A DNA stretch of 64,000 nt from Atkinsonella hypoxylon (GCA_000729835.1 JFHB01000009.1:186001-250000), one strand, 5' to 3'; shown: positions 22,909-34,749, counted from the first letter of the stretch. Notes: generated by a model from the sequence alone, not told the origin. Translations and numbers: made by a program.

Positions 22909-23833
22909 TTGAAGGAGTACTGCGCCACCATAGAATATAGAATGGGATTATCTTTCTTCTTCTTATCCTGGAAAAGAAGGACGATTCTGATTCAAGCGGG
23001 CAACGTGTAAGAATTTGGCTGCACCAGATGCGGTGGACCTACGAGAAACACTCAAGGGAAGGGGCAGTCTTGGAAGAACAGGAAGAACAGGAAGAACAGT
23101 ACATGTAGTTTTGCGCAGCTGTCTTCTCAACAGCAAGGAATAGCAGCCACGAAAGTCGGTATCTGGTTCTCTTGATGTCGACCGTGGCTGGGCCGGTGTC
23201 GCCATGGCCAGGTCTGGGCAGATGGACGAGTACGAATGCTCCCTGATGGCGACAGCCTGATGGCGACAGCCCGAAGGCGGCACGCGGGGGTCGGTCAATT
23301 AAAAATCCTGCCCCGGGAGAATACCGTTGAACGGGATGAGCAGCGAGCGCCGAGGACTAGAGCAAATTGACCACATCGGACGGCTCGGCTGCGCTATAAC
23401 TAGTTACGCTGTACTCCACAGAGTGATATCACTCTTTCTCTCTCTCGCTCTCTCTTTCTGAGGCCTCAATGCGTGCTCGTGACATTCTTCACCAAAGCCG
23501 GTACATGTACATGCCATAGAGTGCAGTCGCAGACAAGGTAAGGCTTTACTCGACTGGCGCCGTAAACAAGTCTAATCACCTAGCCTCTATCATCACATGA
23601 AATCCATCTTCTATGTATATGCATACCTTCCTTCTCTCAGACTCATGAATGGACAGTGAGCAATCGTGCAACATCAAGGCAGCATAAATAACCTCGTGCT
23701 TTCCCGCCCTTCCTTCCCCCTCCTCCCCCCCCCCCCCCCGAAAAAAAAAAAAACTTACAATTGCAATTTTTGACAAGGTAAAGAACAACGCTCATGGTCC
23801 GAGTCACTGTAATCAGAACACCCGACATCCAAT
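22909..23833. other. intergenic, simple-sequence tracts, no gene
   Basis: 925 bp upstream of MET14 and downstream of the thioesterase-like gene. It contains a CT-rich tract near 23431-23460, three copies of GAAGAACAG (23073-23099) and a C15-G-A13 homopolymer junction (23725-23753). A minus frame of 111 codons (22963-23298) has no support. Confidence 0.5.
23725..23753. repeat. homopolymer junction C(15)-G-A(13)
   Basis: Fifteen C, one G, then thirteen A in a row. It is non-coding, and slippage makes the exact lengths unreliable. Confidence 0.8.
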
Positions 23834-24932
23834 CTAAGTGATTCTCGGAAGCGTCTTCAAGTCACAGTTAGCACAACCAAAATGACCCCACGACTTGAAG
23901 CGAAGCCTTCGAGAATGCCACTTACAGCTGCATATTTAGGAGAAACAAACAAGGCAGTTGCGTCGGCATAGACGATGGGCGGTGTTCCAGGCGCAGGAAG
24001 CGACTCGATCTGCCCCTTCACCCAAGCCTTGCGGCCATCAACCTTGGTCGTTTCCGCGCGCACCACCAGGAATTTCCCCGCGGGCGTGGGTTTCCGGTAG
24101 TTGACGTTCAGATTGGCCGTCACGCCTATATTATGAGGCAGCGCGCCGAAGCAACACCTTCCGAGACCCTCGTCGAGCATCGTGGCCAGAAGCCCGCCGT
24201 GCACGAGGCCAGGGTGACCGCAGACATTTTCTCCGACGTACACCACCGACACGAGGGACTTGCCTCCGCTCTCAGTCCAGGCGTACGCCGGGACGGGGAT
24301 CTTGCCTGGGCCTGCGAGCGCGCCGCCCGTCAGACTGCGCGCCCGGTATTGCCCCGGCATCTTCATGTGCGGCCGCGATTCGGTGAGTTCGGGCCGCTGG
24401 CGCAGCTCGGCGACCATGGGCAGATTGTTGATGATCTCTTCGATGCGGCGTGCCTCGGCATCCGTCTCGGCGGGTGAGAAACGCGTCAGGCTCTCTTCGT
24501 CGGAGTAGAAGCCCATGCCTTGCCGCCTCAACATGTGCCACGAGGCATATGCCCCTGCAGAGCTGCAGGCAAGTCCAAAGAGAACATAGAACAGACCCTT
24601 CCGAAGCGCTCGTCCGCCACTTCGCTTGCCTGCATGGTGGGAGCAGCAAATGTGTCAGCCCTTCTCACTGCCCCGTCTAACAAGGCTGGCGCATATCTTT
24701 GGTTTGATTTCTTACCAGGAGCATGCGTAGAAGCGTTTCCCACGTAGGGCCCGTTAGAAGCACTTGATGCGGCCGTAGCACTCTGCTCAATAGTCGTCGT
24801 CGGACCAGAGTGCTGCCAGCGCTGTGAGACCCTGCCGATTGACCTTTTGACTGGCGAGAAAGCTGGCGGTTTTGATCGACCTGCTGTCCATGCTTGTTGC
24901 GCCAGGCGGCGGGAAGCTAGAGAATTGAGCAT
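23834..24932 (-). CDS. mitochondrial 4HBT-fold thioesterase-like protein
   Basis: Exons 24932-24716, 24629-23926 and 23854-23834. Introns are 86 and 71 bp; the last exon is 21 nt and adds TLPRIT. The 313-residue product starts MLNSLASRRLAQQAWTAGR, with Arg-rich, acid-free sequence typical of a mitochondrial presequence. A hydrophobic segment follows at about residues 81-100 (GLFYVLFGLACSSAGAYA). The hotdog 4HBT domain (about 160-300) shows the diagnostic HPGLVHGGLLATMLDEGLGR and GVTANLNVNYRKPTPAGKFL. In this family the HGG...D/E helix holds the active site for acyl-CoA thioester hydrolysis, and PAGKFLVV is the usual beta strand. Substrate is unknown. Position suggests an inner-membrane-anchored enzyme; that is inferred. 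Confidence 0.85.
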
Positions 24933-25650
24933 TTCGTCGCAGCATCCGTAGGCAAGGCCCGCTGCCTCTTGCCTAGGAAGACTGGATTAATTGGGGATAT
25001 ATCGAAATGCAAGCCGTGACAGTGTGCGAAAGAAGCGCCTTCGATTATCCGAGGTTCGGCGGTCGGTTCTGCCAGGCATTTGTAGCGGGCCAATGGCTAG
25101 TTAACTAACTAACTACCTAGTACCGAGTATAAAAGTGTGAAAAAACCATATGAGGCTTAGTGTCCCTGCTGTGGCGAATCGTGGGGCATTTCGCTGGACT
25201 CGCGAGATCAACCATCGACATGAGTCGTACCGTTGAACCGTTTCTCCACAACCTCTTTCCCATTAACTATCACAAGTCATGAATCCAATAGAAATCCACC
25301 AGAGCGCCTCCCAGCACCAAGTGACTTGTGCCAAAGCTTGCCGCAGCTCTATCTGCACAATTTGCCGCAACAAAAGACGCAAATACATCGAGCGAATATA
25401 GCCTATAGAGATACACTGTCATCTTTGGGAAGAGATTCTTCCTGAGGTCTTTACTCTGATTAGTTGCTACATAACAAAGTCAAGTATATAATGCAGGTTT
25501 TATATATTGACTCCTGGTGAATCTCAACGCAGCAACACAGCAGCAATTCACAGAGAAGTCGCGACTCGAACTGAATTTTTTTTCAATTTAATTTTTTTTG
25601 ACGCGATGCATGCTACAGGGTTCCGTTTATCTCTCTCGCTTCTCGAATTG
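24933..25650. other. intergenic, no supportable gene
   Basis: 718 bp between the thioesterase start and the MAK21 stop codon. One 70-codon frame on the plus strand is unsupported. T-rich runs (25577-25600) lie near the MAK21 3' end. Confidence 0.5.
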
Positions 25651-28600
25651 CTACAGACCGTCCTCTTCCTCAGCCAATAGTTCTGCATAATCATCTACTG
25701 ATGCAAACATTGGCAAGTCCTTCAGAGCTTTTCTCCTAGACGACTTCTTGCTCTTCTCGTCTTGCCCTCCATCACTATCGCTATTGACTGCTACCAATTT
25801 GCCCGAACCAAAATCGTCGTCGTCGCCTTCGCCCAAGGACACGCCCATGTCCTCATCTTCCTCATCCTCATCGTCAGTATCACTACCCGGGGAAAGGGCA
25901 GGGGATGACCCGTCTTCGGAAGCCATGTCCAGATCATCAAGATCCTCAAATCCTGCTTCTGACCCGTCATCTTCAATATCCGGCTGAGTAGACACAAGAG
26001 CCTTCCAAACTTCATCTTCGTCATTCTCAGCGTCCTCACCTTCGGTCTCCTTCTTGGCTCGAGTTTTAGGCTCCCTAGCGGCATGTTGGAAGTATTCGTG
26101 GAAGAAAACATCGTCGATGGCGACGTCCTCAGCCTTCTTCTTCCAGAACGCGGCGGAATTGACAGGTGTCGACATTGAGCCAGCGCCTTTGCTTCCAAGC
26201 CATATGTCACCCGAGTCCTTCGTCGCGCGAAGTGGCTGCATGATAGATGCGCCACGTTTTGAGTCGGTTGACTTGGAATTGCGGTAGACAAATTTATCCA
26301 AGAATCGGATGAGAGTATGACTCTCCATATCGGGCTTTTGCACCTTCTTCGTCTTGTCCGACAAAGCTGTGGCAAGGAGGCTCACAGACGGGTGAAAATG
26401 TGTTTGTAAAGGAATCTGCGAAGTGTCAATTTCATGCTTAACAGTAAACATGTTCTTTCATACGACATACCACTTCCCACAGACAGCTTCTCTGCGCGTT
26501 GCTGTGCTCTGGGTCACGCTTCCGACCATCGTAGCCAGGCAGTGCTGCTGATGTATCATCATCGAATATTGAAGCTTCGGGTTCCTCGACAAGTGTTGAG
26601 AGGTCAGGGAAAGATAATCGCAAATGGGCCATCACATAGAGCAATCCACAGATAAATGGAGGTTGGTGAAGGTTTGAGATCTGCAGCATTCTTTTGGCGA
26701 AAGCTTTGACTCTTCGAACATCGACGTCACTCTTCAGAGCCCTTAGAAGCAAGTTGAGGTATAATGCGTGCTTGGATGATGTGACTAGGCGAGGGTCCAG
26801 CAATGATTCGTAGAGCGTTCGATAGAAACGATCTGTAGCCAAGTTTCGAGCCGATGACAAGTGCAGAATCAACAACAAAGCCTGAATACCAGTGTTGAAG
26901 TTAGCTGAATGGGCAATCTTGAATAGCGTGTCAAGATGTTCCTCCATGCTATAGCTCAAGTTAGCTCAAAACGTTCAATCATAAGCAACGAATTTAGTAA
27001 ACTCACATTGCATCATTTATGCCAACGAAAGGGGCAGCACGATTCACACCAGTCAGCAAGGCTGACACCAGCTTGTCAGCGGCTTCAGCTTCAGGTACGG
27101 AAGGAGTTTCTGCTTTGGGTTTTTGGACGTGGCTTCTATTCGGTTTGCTGGTGTGTCTAGTATTTGATTTGTTCTTGGCTTCACCCATTTTCTTGCCATC
27201 ACCGGAAACATTCCCCAATGGTATGCCCAGAGTACCTGCTCTAAGCATGGTGATGAAGAGTTCGAAATATATCCTAATGAGATTCTCGGCCACTGCAGGC
27301 TCTTTGCTGCTCAAGATGGTCTGGTTCAGCGTGTTGATGGCGTAATATTTGGATCGGTGGTCTTGTGATGGATGAAGCAGGATAGCCTGCTCGATAGACC
27401 GTATAATAATAGGCTTCATTCCGGGATGTGAGACTTGTAACTGGAGAAGCAGATAGGATGCTCGGGATGCAATCTTTCGGTCGCGGTCGCCCAGCTTGTT
27501 CACAAGTAGTGTGAGCAGATTTGATTCCTGTTCTGGCTTTTCTTTCAGAAGACCATATACAAAATCTACAGCCTTCATTCGAGAGTACTCTATTTCATCA
27601 GAGCACCAGGTCTCCAATAATTGAATTATTTTGAAGTACGTTTCCTTCAACCAATCTTCGAATGCCCAGGATATCAGATGCTCCTCGGTGATGTTGCCCG
27701 GGAGGGCTTGGCCAGCTGACCATGACTTGACTGAATGCCTTTGTAGTGTTCCTAGCAGTCCGGGCTGGGCTTTGAAAGGACGTAATCGTCGTTCTGACGG
27801 TAACAAGGTCCCTGGGCCGAGTAAATCAACGAGAGCCCCGATAACCCCAATGGCTTGTGCACGACTCTTCTTTGAGGCCAAATTCAGAAGTGCGTCAAAT
27901 GCGCGAATATTATGGACCGGTGACTCTTGTACAGCTAGAGTCAGAGCCGAGACTTTATCGGTAAGCGTGCCAGAGGACATGATGGTAGACAAAAACTTAT
28001 GCGACGAAGAAGCAAAGATACTAGTTCTGTACTTGTTGGAGTCATTGTCGAGAAGTGTCTTAGCATGACATTTCAGTGCATCTACGGCACCCACGAATGG
28101 CCCAAGCTGATCGACTGTCGGAGATGGCAATTTAGGCAGTTTGTAAGCATGCCAATCTGCTCTAGGTTCGAAAATCTTGTCGCCCGAATTAGCTATGTTC
28201 CACTGTGGAAGCCATACTTCAGGCCTGACTCACCATATCTCCAACCTTCTTCACACGAGTTGTTTCAAGTTCCTCTGCGCTTTCATCGCTGTCTTCGTCG
28301 ACAGACTCATCGGCATCTTGAGATTCGGGATCGTCTTCTTGCCCGTCATCTTCTGGTTCGGATTCGACGGTCACCTCTGGTGCTAAATTAGCGAACCCTA
28401 GCTCCTTAGAGAGGGCAAGAAGCTCGTCCTTCAAGCTCTTGTCTATTGGTCCGCTGGGTTCCTTCGCATAGGTCTCGTCATCAGAATCGATATCATTGAT
28501 CAGTTCGAGGTCCTTTTCGTCGCCACCCAAAGCCTTAATTTCGGCAAGCAAAGCTTCTTGATCCTCCTTGCTGTTTTCTTTCGTAGACCGGCCATCTCCA

Positions 28601-28785
28601 GAATGTCGCTGTCTTTTCTGTTCTTGCTTAACATCGCCATTGGTGGGGGGTTTCTTTCGTTTATGATTGTGGGAGTTTAGATTCTGATCAATTTTAGATG
28701 TAAGTTGCGCAAGAGAGTTCTCGTCAAGACTAAGACTCTGTTTTCTTCGCCGAGGGCCTTTGCCCTTTTTCTGAGGTTTTGGCAT
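25651..28785 (-). CDS. MAK21: Noc1/Mak21 ribosome biogenesis protein (CBF/Mak21 family)
   Basis: Exons 28785-28234, 28175-27007, 26948-26471 and 26415-25651, with introns of 58, 58 and 55 bp; 987 residues. A basic N-terminus (KPQKKGKGPRRRKQ) and an acidic linker precede IFEPRADWHAYKLP and the HEAT-like region with LKETYFKIIQLLETWCSDE and NKLGDRDRKIASRASYLLLQ. The CBF core follows: MEEHLDTLFKIAHSANFNTG, IQALLLILHLSSARNLATDR, FYRTLYESLLDPRL, LLLRALKSDVDVRRVKAFAK. Then come PPFICGLLYVMAHL and HFHPSVSLLATAL. The tail is strongly acidic (DDEDEEDEDMG) with a basic end. In yeast Noc1 pairs with Noc2 on nucleolar pre-60S particles; that role is assigned from family. Length and order match a complete gene. 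Confidence 0.95.
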
Positions 28786-29140
28786 TGGAGAAGAAGGCTG
28801 ACGGATTGGTTGTTGTCTAGTCGGGATATTCGTAACGAAAAATTGTGGACTCGACCTCGAACTTTTTTGATGGACTGTATCTTATCAGTGACTCCACTTG
28901 TCTGGACATCGCATGTACTTTATTTGGATCTTGCAAGTTCTTCTAGACTGAGAGCACAAGCTGGACTAGAACCCATGGTAATAGAAGAATAGCTTCTTGT
29001 TCAATTATTCAATTGAATAAAAATCGACACACATTAATCATAGGGTGACGTTATAGTCGTGTAGCCTTGAAAAATTGTCTGGTATCTGGATAAGGAGGCT
29101 ACTTTTCCTTAATGGGCTTAGCTTCCAGCCCATGCGCCTT

Positions 29141-29149
29141 ATCGCGCGA
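29141..29149. repeat. left 9-bp target-site duplication of the MITE
   Basis: ATCGCGCGA, repeated exactly and in the same orientation at 29501-29509 on the other side of the inverted-repeat element. Confidence 0.7.
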
Positions 29150-29500
29150 GGGTGTACAGTAAATCTCAGGTCCAGACCATGTGTGCATTGGTCCAGAGTG
29201 GAGCCAGAGCGGGTGTAGATTTAGGCAGAATGGCATATGCTAAGCACACAGTATTAATTTCTAAGCAAGAGATCTAGAGTCTATAGAGCGCGCATTTTTA
29301 TAGCACTATAAGCCTAGATATTAGTGCACTATACTACTAAATATAAAAATGTTGATTCGCACTACACTGTGCATTCTGCATATGCTAGGCATATGCCCAG
29401 CATATACTAAATGCTTCACCGCCTGCGAAAAATACACCCTTTTTGGCTCCACTCTGGACCAATGCACACATGGTCTGGACCTGAGATTTACTGGAACCCC
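29150..29500. mobile_element. 351-bp non-autonomous inverted-repeat element (Mutator-like MITE)
   Basis: A 50-bp perfect inverted repeat (29157-29206 against 29444-29493, starting CAGTAAATCTCAGG) lies within longer imperfect arms that begin GGGTGTA on the left and GGGGTTC on the reversed right. Similarity continues inward past GGAGCCA (GGGTGTA...GCAG). Both ends abut a 9-bp direct repeat, ATCGCGCGA. Long terminal repeats with a 9-bp duplication suit the Mutator superfamily; no transposase is encoded. The centre is AT-rich with several GCATATGC words. The right end is 122 bp upstream of the first possible start of the mitochondrial prolyl-tRNA synthetase gene, so the element probably lies in its promoter or 5' leader. 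An alternative reading with a TA target (Tc1/mariner) fails because the right end is flanked by GA. Confidence 0.8.
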
Positions 29501-29509
29501 ATCGCGCGA
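29501..29509. repeat. right 9-bp target-site duplication of the MITE
   Basis: Exact copy of 29141-29149. The word contains the palindrome TCGCGCGA, so chance inclusion in the inverted arms cannot be fully excluded. Confidence 0.7.
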
Positions 29510-29622
29510 CACCAGCTCAGCTTGAGACCTCATATGTTTGTTCCACCAGTTATCCCGTTGTCTACTGCAACCAAAAAAATGCACACATAATTAAATTGGC
29601 TGCCTCCAGATTCTGCTAAGCC

Positions 29623-31687
29623 ATGGTATGTCAAAATACCAATTGGACTCTGCCCGCAGCCATGCGCTTAGCAGCCGCGGCTGTTCCGAAACCCTTCTCT
29701 CATCTGAGGTTGAACATCCGGGGTCGAGCACGATCGACTCTTTCGAAAATATGGGTTCCCACCGGAGGAATCACAGCTCCTGAGGGCGAGAGTAAGTTTC
29801 CTGTATCCTTGTCATTGCTCTGGGTTAACAATTGTGGTAGCCGGTTACGCAAAACTCATCCGCGCTGGATTCCTACGTCAGGTAAAGCCTAGCGTTTTCG
29901 ATAGTCCCCCGATTTGAAGCTGACTTCATTTTCAAGTCTCAGTCCGGCATCTTTCAGCTGCTCCCTCTAGGTCTGCGCGTACAGGATAAAATAGAAGCTC
30001 TTCTTGACAAGCACATGGCATCTATTGGTACTTGTCCTTACCCAGAATAGCCTGGCGCCCAGTTATTGACCACGTGAACTACAGGCGCATCAAAGTTGTC
30101 CCTATCAACCATAACATCCGAAGAGCTATGGAGGCGTAGCGGAAGGCTAAAGCAAGTGTCCTCAGAGGTAGAGCTCGCTCACAGGTCGGCAACGCGGACA
30201 TCGATTAACGTCTATAGCTTTTCCGGTTAGCGGATCGCAAACAGTTTCCCATGATGCTTTCCCCCACACACGAGGAAGAGATCACTTCACTCGTCGCCAG
30301 CACTCTAAAGTCACATAAAAATTTGCCACTGCGCCTCTATCAAACGAGTAAGTTCATCGCATTCTCAACCGTACAACCGCTAACAAAGAAGGTAGCGAGG
30401 AAATATCGAGATGAGATGCGTCCCCGTCACGGCCTTTTGCGTTGTCGCGAATTTGTGATGAAGGACCTGTATACTTTCGACAAATCCTTCGATTCCGCTA
30501 TTGACACTTATTGGGAAGTCGCAGGTGCCTATCGTGCCTTTTTCGCAGATTTGAAATTGCCCATCCTGTTTGCAGAAGCGAGTTCGGGCAATATGGGAGG
30601 TGATTATAGCCACGAGTACCTTTTGGCCAACCCGATTGGAGAAGACATAGTCATAAGTTGCAATGTCTGTGATTATACTGCAAATGATGAAGTTGCCACG
30701 GTGCGTCCAATCTCTTCCACACACACATCACCGACAAAGCATGCTATCCAGCCACAAGACGTTCGCGTGTGGCGTGGGACTACCAAGGACAGAAAAAAAC
30801 TGATAAATGCATGGTATCCAACCAAAGGCACCACGGGTGCAGAGACTGTGGTTAATACCTATGTAGTGAAGGCACTTGTCGCGGATTTGGATATAAGTGT
30901 CAATGACCCGGTTGAGGCGTGGAAGATGAATTTGCGTGCGCATGGAAACAACAGGGGCTCCGATGGTAGTCAAGTCATCAACCTCGTCGATATGAGGCTT
31001 GCAAGCTCATATAAGGAGTTGGAGAAGGAGCTCCCCGTTCTGCCATTGATCGAACATGGCTTGAATCAAATTTCGCAGCCTGCAGCCATCACGTTGCATA
31101 ATGGAGAGGGTCTCAACTTGTTGCGACTTATGGAAGGCGACGGATGTCCTCGTTGCGAGACTGGTCAACTCCACATTCAGAAAGCACTGGAACTTGGCCA
31201 CACGTTTTACCTGGGAACCCGATACTCGGAGCCGCTGGATCTCTCCGTTACGCTTGATAATTCGAAGAAGCCTATGTATGCCGAGATGGGTTGCTATGGC
31301 ATTGGAGTGTCGCGCATATTTGGTGCTGTTGCAGAGCACAAGGCAGACGGTCGTGGTCTGCAATGGCCACGAGCTATCGCACCGTTCGAGGTCGTGGTAA
31401 TACCAACCTCAGGGGTCACAGATGCTACGCTCAGTTTCTATGATAAACTTACTGGTCAGTCGTCTTCAGGTTGCAGATCCGACATGGTGCTAGATGATCG
31501 TAAAGAGACGTTCGGGTGGAAGATGCAAGACGCTGACCTAATCGGTTATCCCGTTGCGATCGTCCTGGGGAAAGCATGGAGAGAAAAAGGCATTTGTGAG
31601 CTGCAATGCAGAAGCCTTTCTCTAAAGGCTGACGTCGCCATTGATGATCTCCCAGCTCGACTGAACACCATACTGTCGCAGTTATAA
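29623..31687 (+). CDS. AIM10: prolyl-tRNA synthetase, mitochondrial (bacterial type)
   Basis: Six exons: 29623-29791, 29841-29881, 29937-30027, 30085-30167, 30218-30347 and 30396-31687; introns 48-57 bp. The product is 601 residues from the first ATG or 588 from ATG 29662 (MRLAAAAVPKPFSHLRLNIR, a good mitochondrial presequence, so the second start is likely). Class II motifs: GYAKLIRAGFLRQSQSGIFQ and LLPLGLRVQDKIE (motif 1), FPMMLSPTHEEEIT, TRKYRDEMRPRHGLLRCREF and MKDLYTFD (motif 2), MYAEMGCYGIGVSRI (motif 3), then an anticodon-binding domain (PFEVVVIPTS...). It charges tRNA-Pro in mitochondria. The fifth intron is 48 nt, stop-free and in frame, so retention would insert 16 residues before TRKYRDE. 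The symbol is the yeast orthologue name. Confidence 0.93.
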
Positions 31688-32207
31688 GACGGCGAACCAT
31701 AAATCGCGTACCCACGTGCATAGATAGGTAACGGCGTTTATGTTTGAAATGTATCACTATGTATAAATAAACAGGCATTAATAAATATTGCTGGCTCACC
31801 GTCCCATCAAACGTTAAGAACAGATGTACACTGCTTTGAGTCGTCATTCAGGCCTCGCAACTTCTTTACGATGTGAAAATTACTCCAAATGCTGTGTGTG
31901 ATATGCATGTACCAAGGAACATGAAATGTCTCACGCACATATCTACCTGCCAAAAAAAATTGAAAATATTCCGGGATTTGCCACATTAGTAGAAATTCAA
32001 GGATATCTGTACAAATACATATTTCTTCGTGCAAAATTCCTGGCGAGTGCCTTTGGCCTGGCTACATACTACCTAGACAACGCACTCACTACACCCAGCC
32101 CCATCTGAGGTCACTGAACTTCAACCCCACCAACGTCGCAACGAGGGGCAAACAAGCACCAATTTTGAAGACCCTCTGTCGCATGAACACCGTATCAGCG
32201 CAACACA
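31688..32207. other. intergenic, no gene seen
   Basis: 520 bp holding the 3' UTR of the prolyl-tRNA synthetase gene and the promoter of prefoldin 5. Only frames of 60-75 codons without features. Confidence 0.5.
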
Positions 32208-32955
32208 ATGTCCGGGGAGAGAGAAACAAGTAAGTCGCAGCGCTGAAGTCGATAGCAAGTTACCCAGAACTAATGATGCCGGCAGTCAACCTCGATACCC
32301 TCGAGCCACAGCAGCTGGCGCAGGTGAAGAAGCAGCTTGACGAAGAGCTCGATCATCTGACGACGTCGTACGCCCAGCTTCATGGGGCGCAAAACAAATT
32401 CAAAGAATGCCTGCGATGCGTCGAATCACGAACTGCAGCGGTCGATAGTACGTGTATCAATATCTCCCAATTCGATATTGGGGTTGGCGCAGATCATGGT
32501 ACCTATTGGTAGTCGTCGGCTAACCACATCTCCGGACAAATGCAGCTTCCTCTAACTCGGTTCTTGTGCCTCTTACGAACTCCTTATATGTTAAAGGGGA
32601 ATTATCAAATAAAGAGACGGTGCTAGTGGATGTAGGGACGGGATTTCTAATCGAAAAGGTTGGAAGACCAAGATAGCCAGCTTCATGTTCTCCAACACCT
32701 GCAACGAATACTAACAATGCGAGCGTAGAAGTTGAAAGGAGCTCGTCAGTTTTATGATGATAAAGTGACGGGCTTAGGTAATAACCTGAAAGAGCTTGAG
32801 GCGATTGTACAACTGAAACAAGCCAACGTGAGAGCAGTGGAAGAAGGTATGTTTTCCTCGTGTACCTCGCCTCCTACCCGCAGTAACTCATATCAGGAAC
32901 AGTTTTACGGCAAAAAATAATGGCTGCGCAAGCATCTCAACCGCAAGAAGCTTGA
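32208..32955 (+). CDS. GIM5: prefoldin subunit 5
   Basis: Five exons: 32208-32229, 32286-32447, 32546-32658, 32729-32846 and 32897-32955; introns 50-98 bp, the third with a TACTAAC branch site; 157 residues. The first exon is 22 nt (MSGERET). An N-terminal coiled coil (LEPQQLAQVKKQLDEELDHL, TTSYAQLHGAQNKFKECL) leads to the beta hairpin NSVLVPLTNSLYVKGEL and ETVLVDVGTGFLIEK, then the C-terminal coiled coil KGARQFYDDKVTGLGNNL with KIMAAQASQPQEA at the end. This is the alpha-type prefoldin architecture. The hexamer passes unfolded actin and tubulin to the CCT chaperonin in the cytosol. Length matches the family (about 150-160). Confidence 0.95.
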
Positions 32956-33067
32956 GGAAGGGGCTTCTGAGGAAATAATGATCCACCATTGTTCGCAAGG
33001 CACGAATAACAGAGTTGTGGAAGATTCCATGCTACAAGCTAGTATAACGATACTGTACCTCTCAAGC

Positions 33068-34749
33068 TCAGGATGGAACACCTTCCAAAGCCGATAGACC
33101 TTCTAGAACATAACCAAGAAATTCTTCGAATTGCCCCTGTTCGGAAGTCGATGAGCCGCGCCAAATATCCTTTGAATTGATTCCCCAATATTTTTTCGTG
33201 TAGTTTGCGTTATGAGAATTAAGCTCAGCCGCCCAATGAACTCCATAAAATCCTATGCCGTACCATGACTGGGGATCGGACTGCGTTTCGATACCTTTCC
33301 ACACTCGACTCCTGGCAACTTCAATCACATACGGTGTCCCACGAAAGGGTATTGCAACACTTGATCGAAGCTGAATTTCGTCAATCTGATCAGCCTACGA
33401 TGCAGGATCGACGATTCGGATGTCGACCGGCTTATTCAAGAACTCTTCTGCCGAACCCTGGTGCTTTTTGGCATTCAGTCTGATATTGTTGATTAACTCT
33501 GACATCTGCGTAGGCATCGGTTGAACTGTATGGGCGGCATCAACTCGAAAACACCAGTCATAGTCCCTGGGTACGTGTTAGAAAGAGTAAAACTATGCCT
33601 ATTTCGGCATCTTTGACAAAGATGAAAACAAGAATGATGAATGAAAAGTACCTGTCGGGGGCCATAATAGTCCACCTTAACGGCGAGCATTGATCTGGCG
33701 TCTTCGAACAAGCGTTTGTCAATGTCGCTGAGCCAGTCCCCATCCAGTTTACATCGGCCTCCAGAGTATCCTTTTGCACCTTGATCAATATGGTGTCGTT
33801 GAACGTTACGTTTTGCCCCTCATGAAAGAATTCAGTAGTAGGTCGCAGTAGATGATTAATAGTGGCTGAGAGACCCGAACCTTCTAACCTAATACTGGAT
33901 TAAATCAAAGATCAGCTACATTAGCATTTTTTCAATTTAACCTACTTGGATTCAAAATCAGCGCCGCCTCGTTTTGCGTACTGACGAGCCATATCCGAAA
34001 ACTGGGGGTATGTCATTCTGTTTCCATGAATCTTCTTTCGGCGCCGGACTATTACATGACCAAAGTCAACACGCATCTGGAGTGTTTGTTTGAGGCTGCG
34101 TAAAGTATTCATAGATGACATGAAGTCTTTCCCTATTTCTTTCATGATGCCGCTGGATATAGGTTTCTGCGAAGCCACGAGCTGCGTAAGATGAGCCTGT
34201 AATACTGCCTGTGGACGACTATCTAAGTCGACGTTGACTAAACGATCTAGTCCCCCGGTGAGGGGAGGTTGGACCAAGAAGAGACTAGAGACTCTGTACT
34301 GGTCTAGTCTCATATCATGAATGGCCCAATTAATCTCCTGGAAGCCCTTCTTCAGACTTTGCATCGTACGACTGTGTACGTGCAGAACATTTGGCTCTTC
34401 CTGAGTGATCCAAACCATGTAAGCTTTTCTTATATGATCAAAGCATGATGGTTTGTTTAGCTGAGGAAGAAGCATTTGCTTTCCCGGAACGACAAGGGTA
34501 GCCTGCGCCATAATAAGCCTGTAAGCATGTATAAAACGATGACCTAGAAGATCGAACCTTGAAAAGAGTCTCATCCTGAGGGGGCTGTTGAAGGTATTCT
34601 TCTTCAGCCTTTATGGTAGCATTTCGACGATTTTGATCTTCCTGTGATTTTGCGGACGGCATGACCTGGGGTTTCGCAAACGTTTTGCGCCCGTCTACTC
34701 GATCACCACCTGTTTGACGGCCGGCTCTCGGCCGGCCGCGATGGGCCAT
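33068..34749 (-). pseudogene. unnamed fungal protein gene with an in-frame TAG (possible pseudogene)
   Basis: Exons 34749-34558, 34502-33946, 33894-33652 and 33566-33068, introns 55, 51 and 85 bp, all in phase over 497 codons. One TAG (33397-33395) lies inside the last exon, between NKPVDIRIVDPAS and ADQIDEIQLRSSVAIPFRGT. The frame stays open for 109 codons after it. The N-terminal 60 residues are basic and polar. The rest is mixed alpha/beta with PSCFDHIRKAYMVWI, VDFGHVIVRRRKKI, LRWTIMAPDRDYDWCFRVDA and TPYVIEVARSRVWKG. From memory it resembles a fungal family labelled DUF7905, which I cannot verify; function is unknown. An 87-bp in-frame intron (33398-33312) could skip the stop but would delete the conserved-looking SVAIPFRGTPYVIEVA strand and has no good branch site. 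Confidence 0.6.

Noticed and set aside
22963..23298. 111-codon minus frame upstream of MET14
   Set aside because: Includes the GAAGAACAG triplet repeat and lies in the MET14 promoter; no conserved content.
29156..29494. Tc1/mariner interpretation of the inverted-repeat element (TA target, CAGT ends)
   Set aside because: TA is present only at the left end; the 9-bp direct repeat a few bases further out fits both sides.
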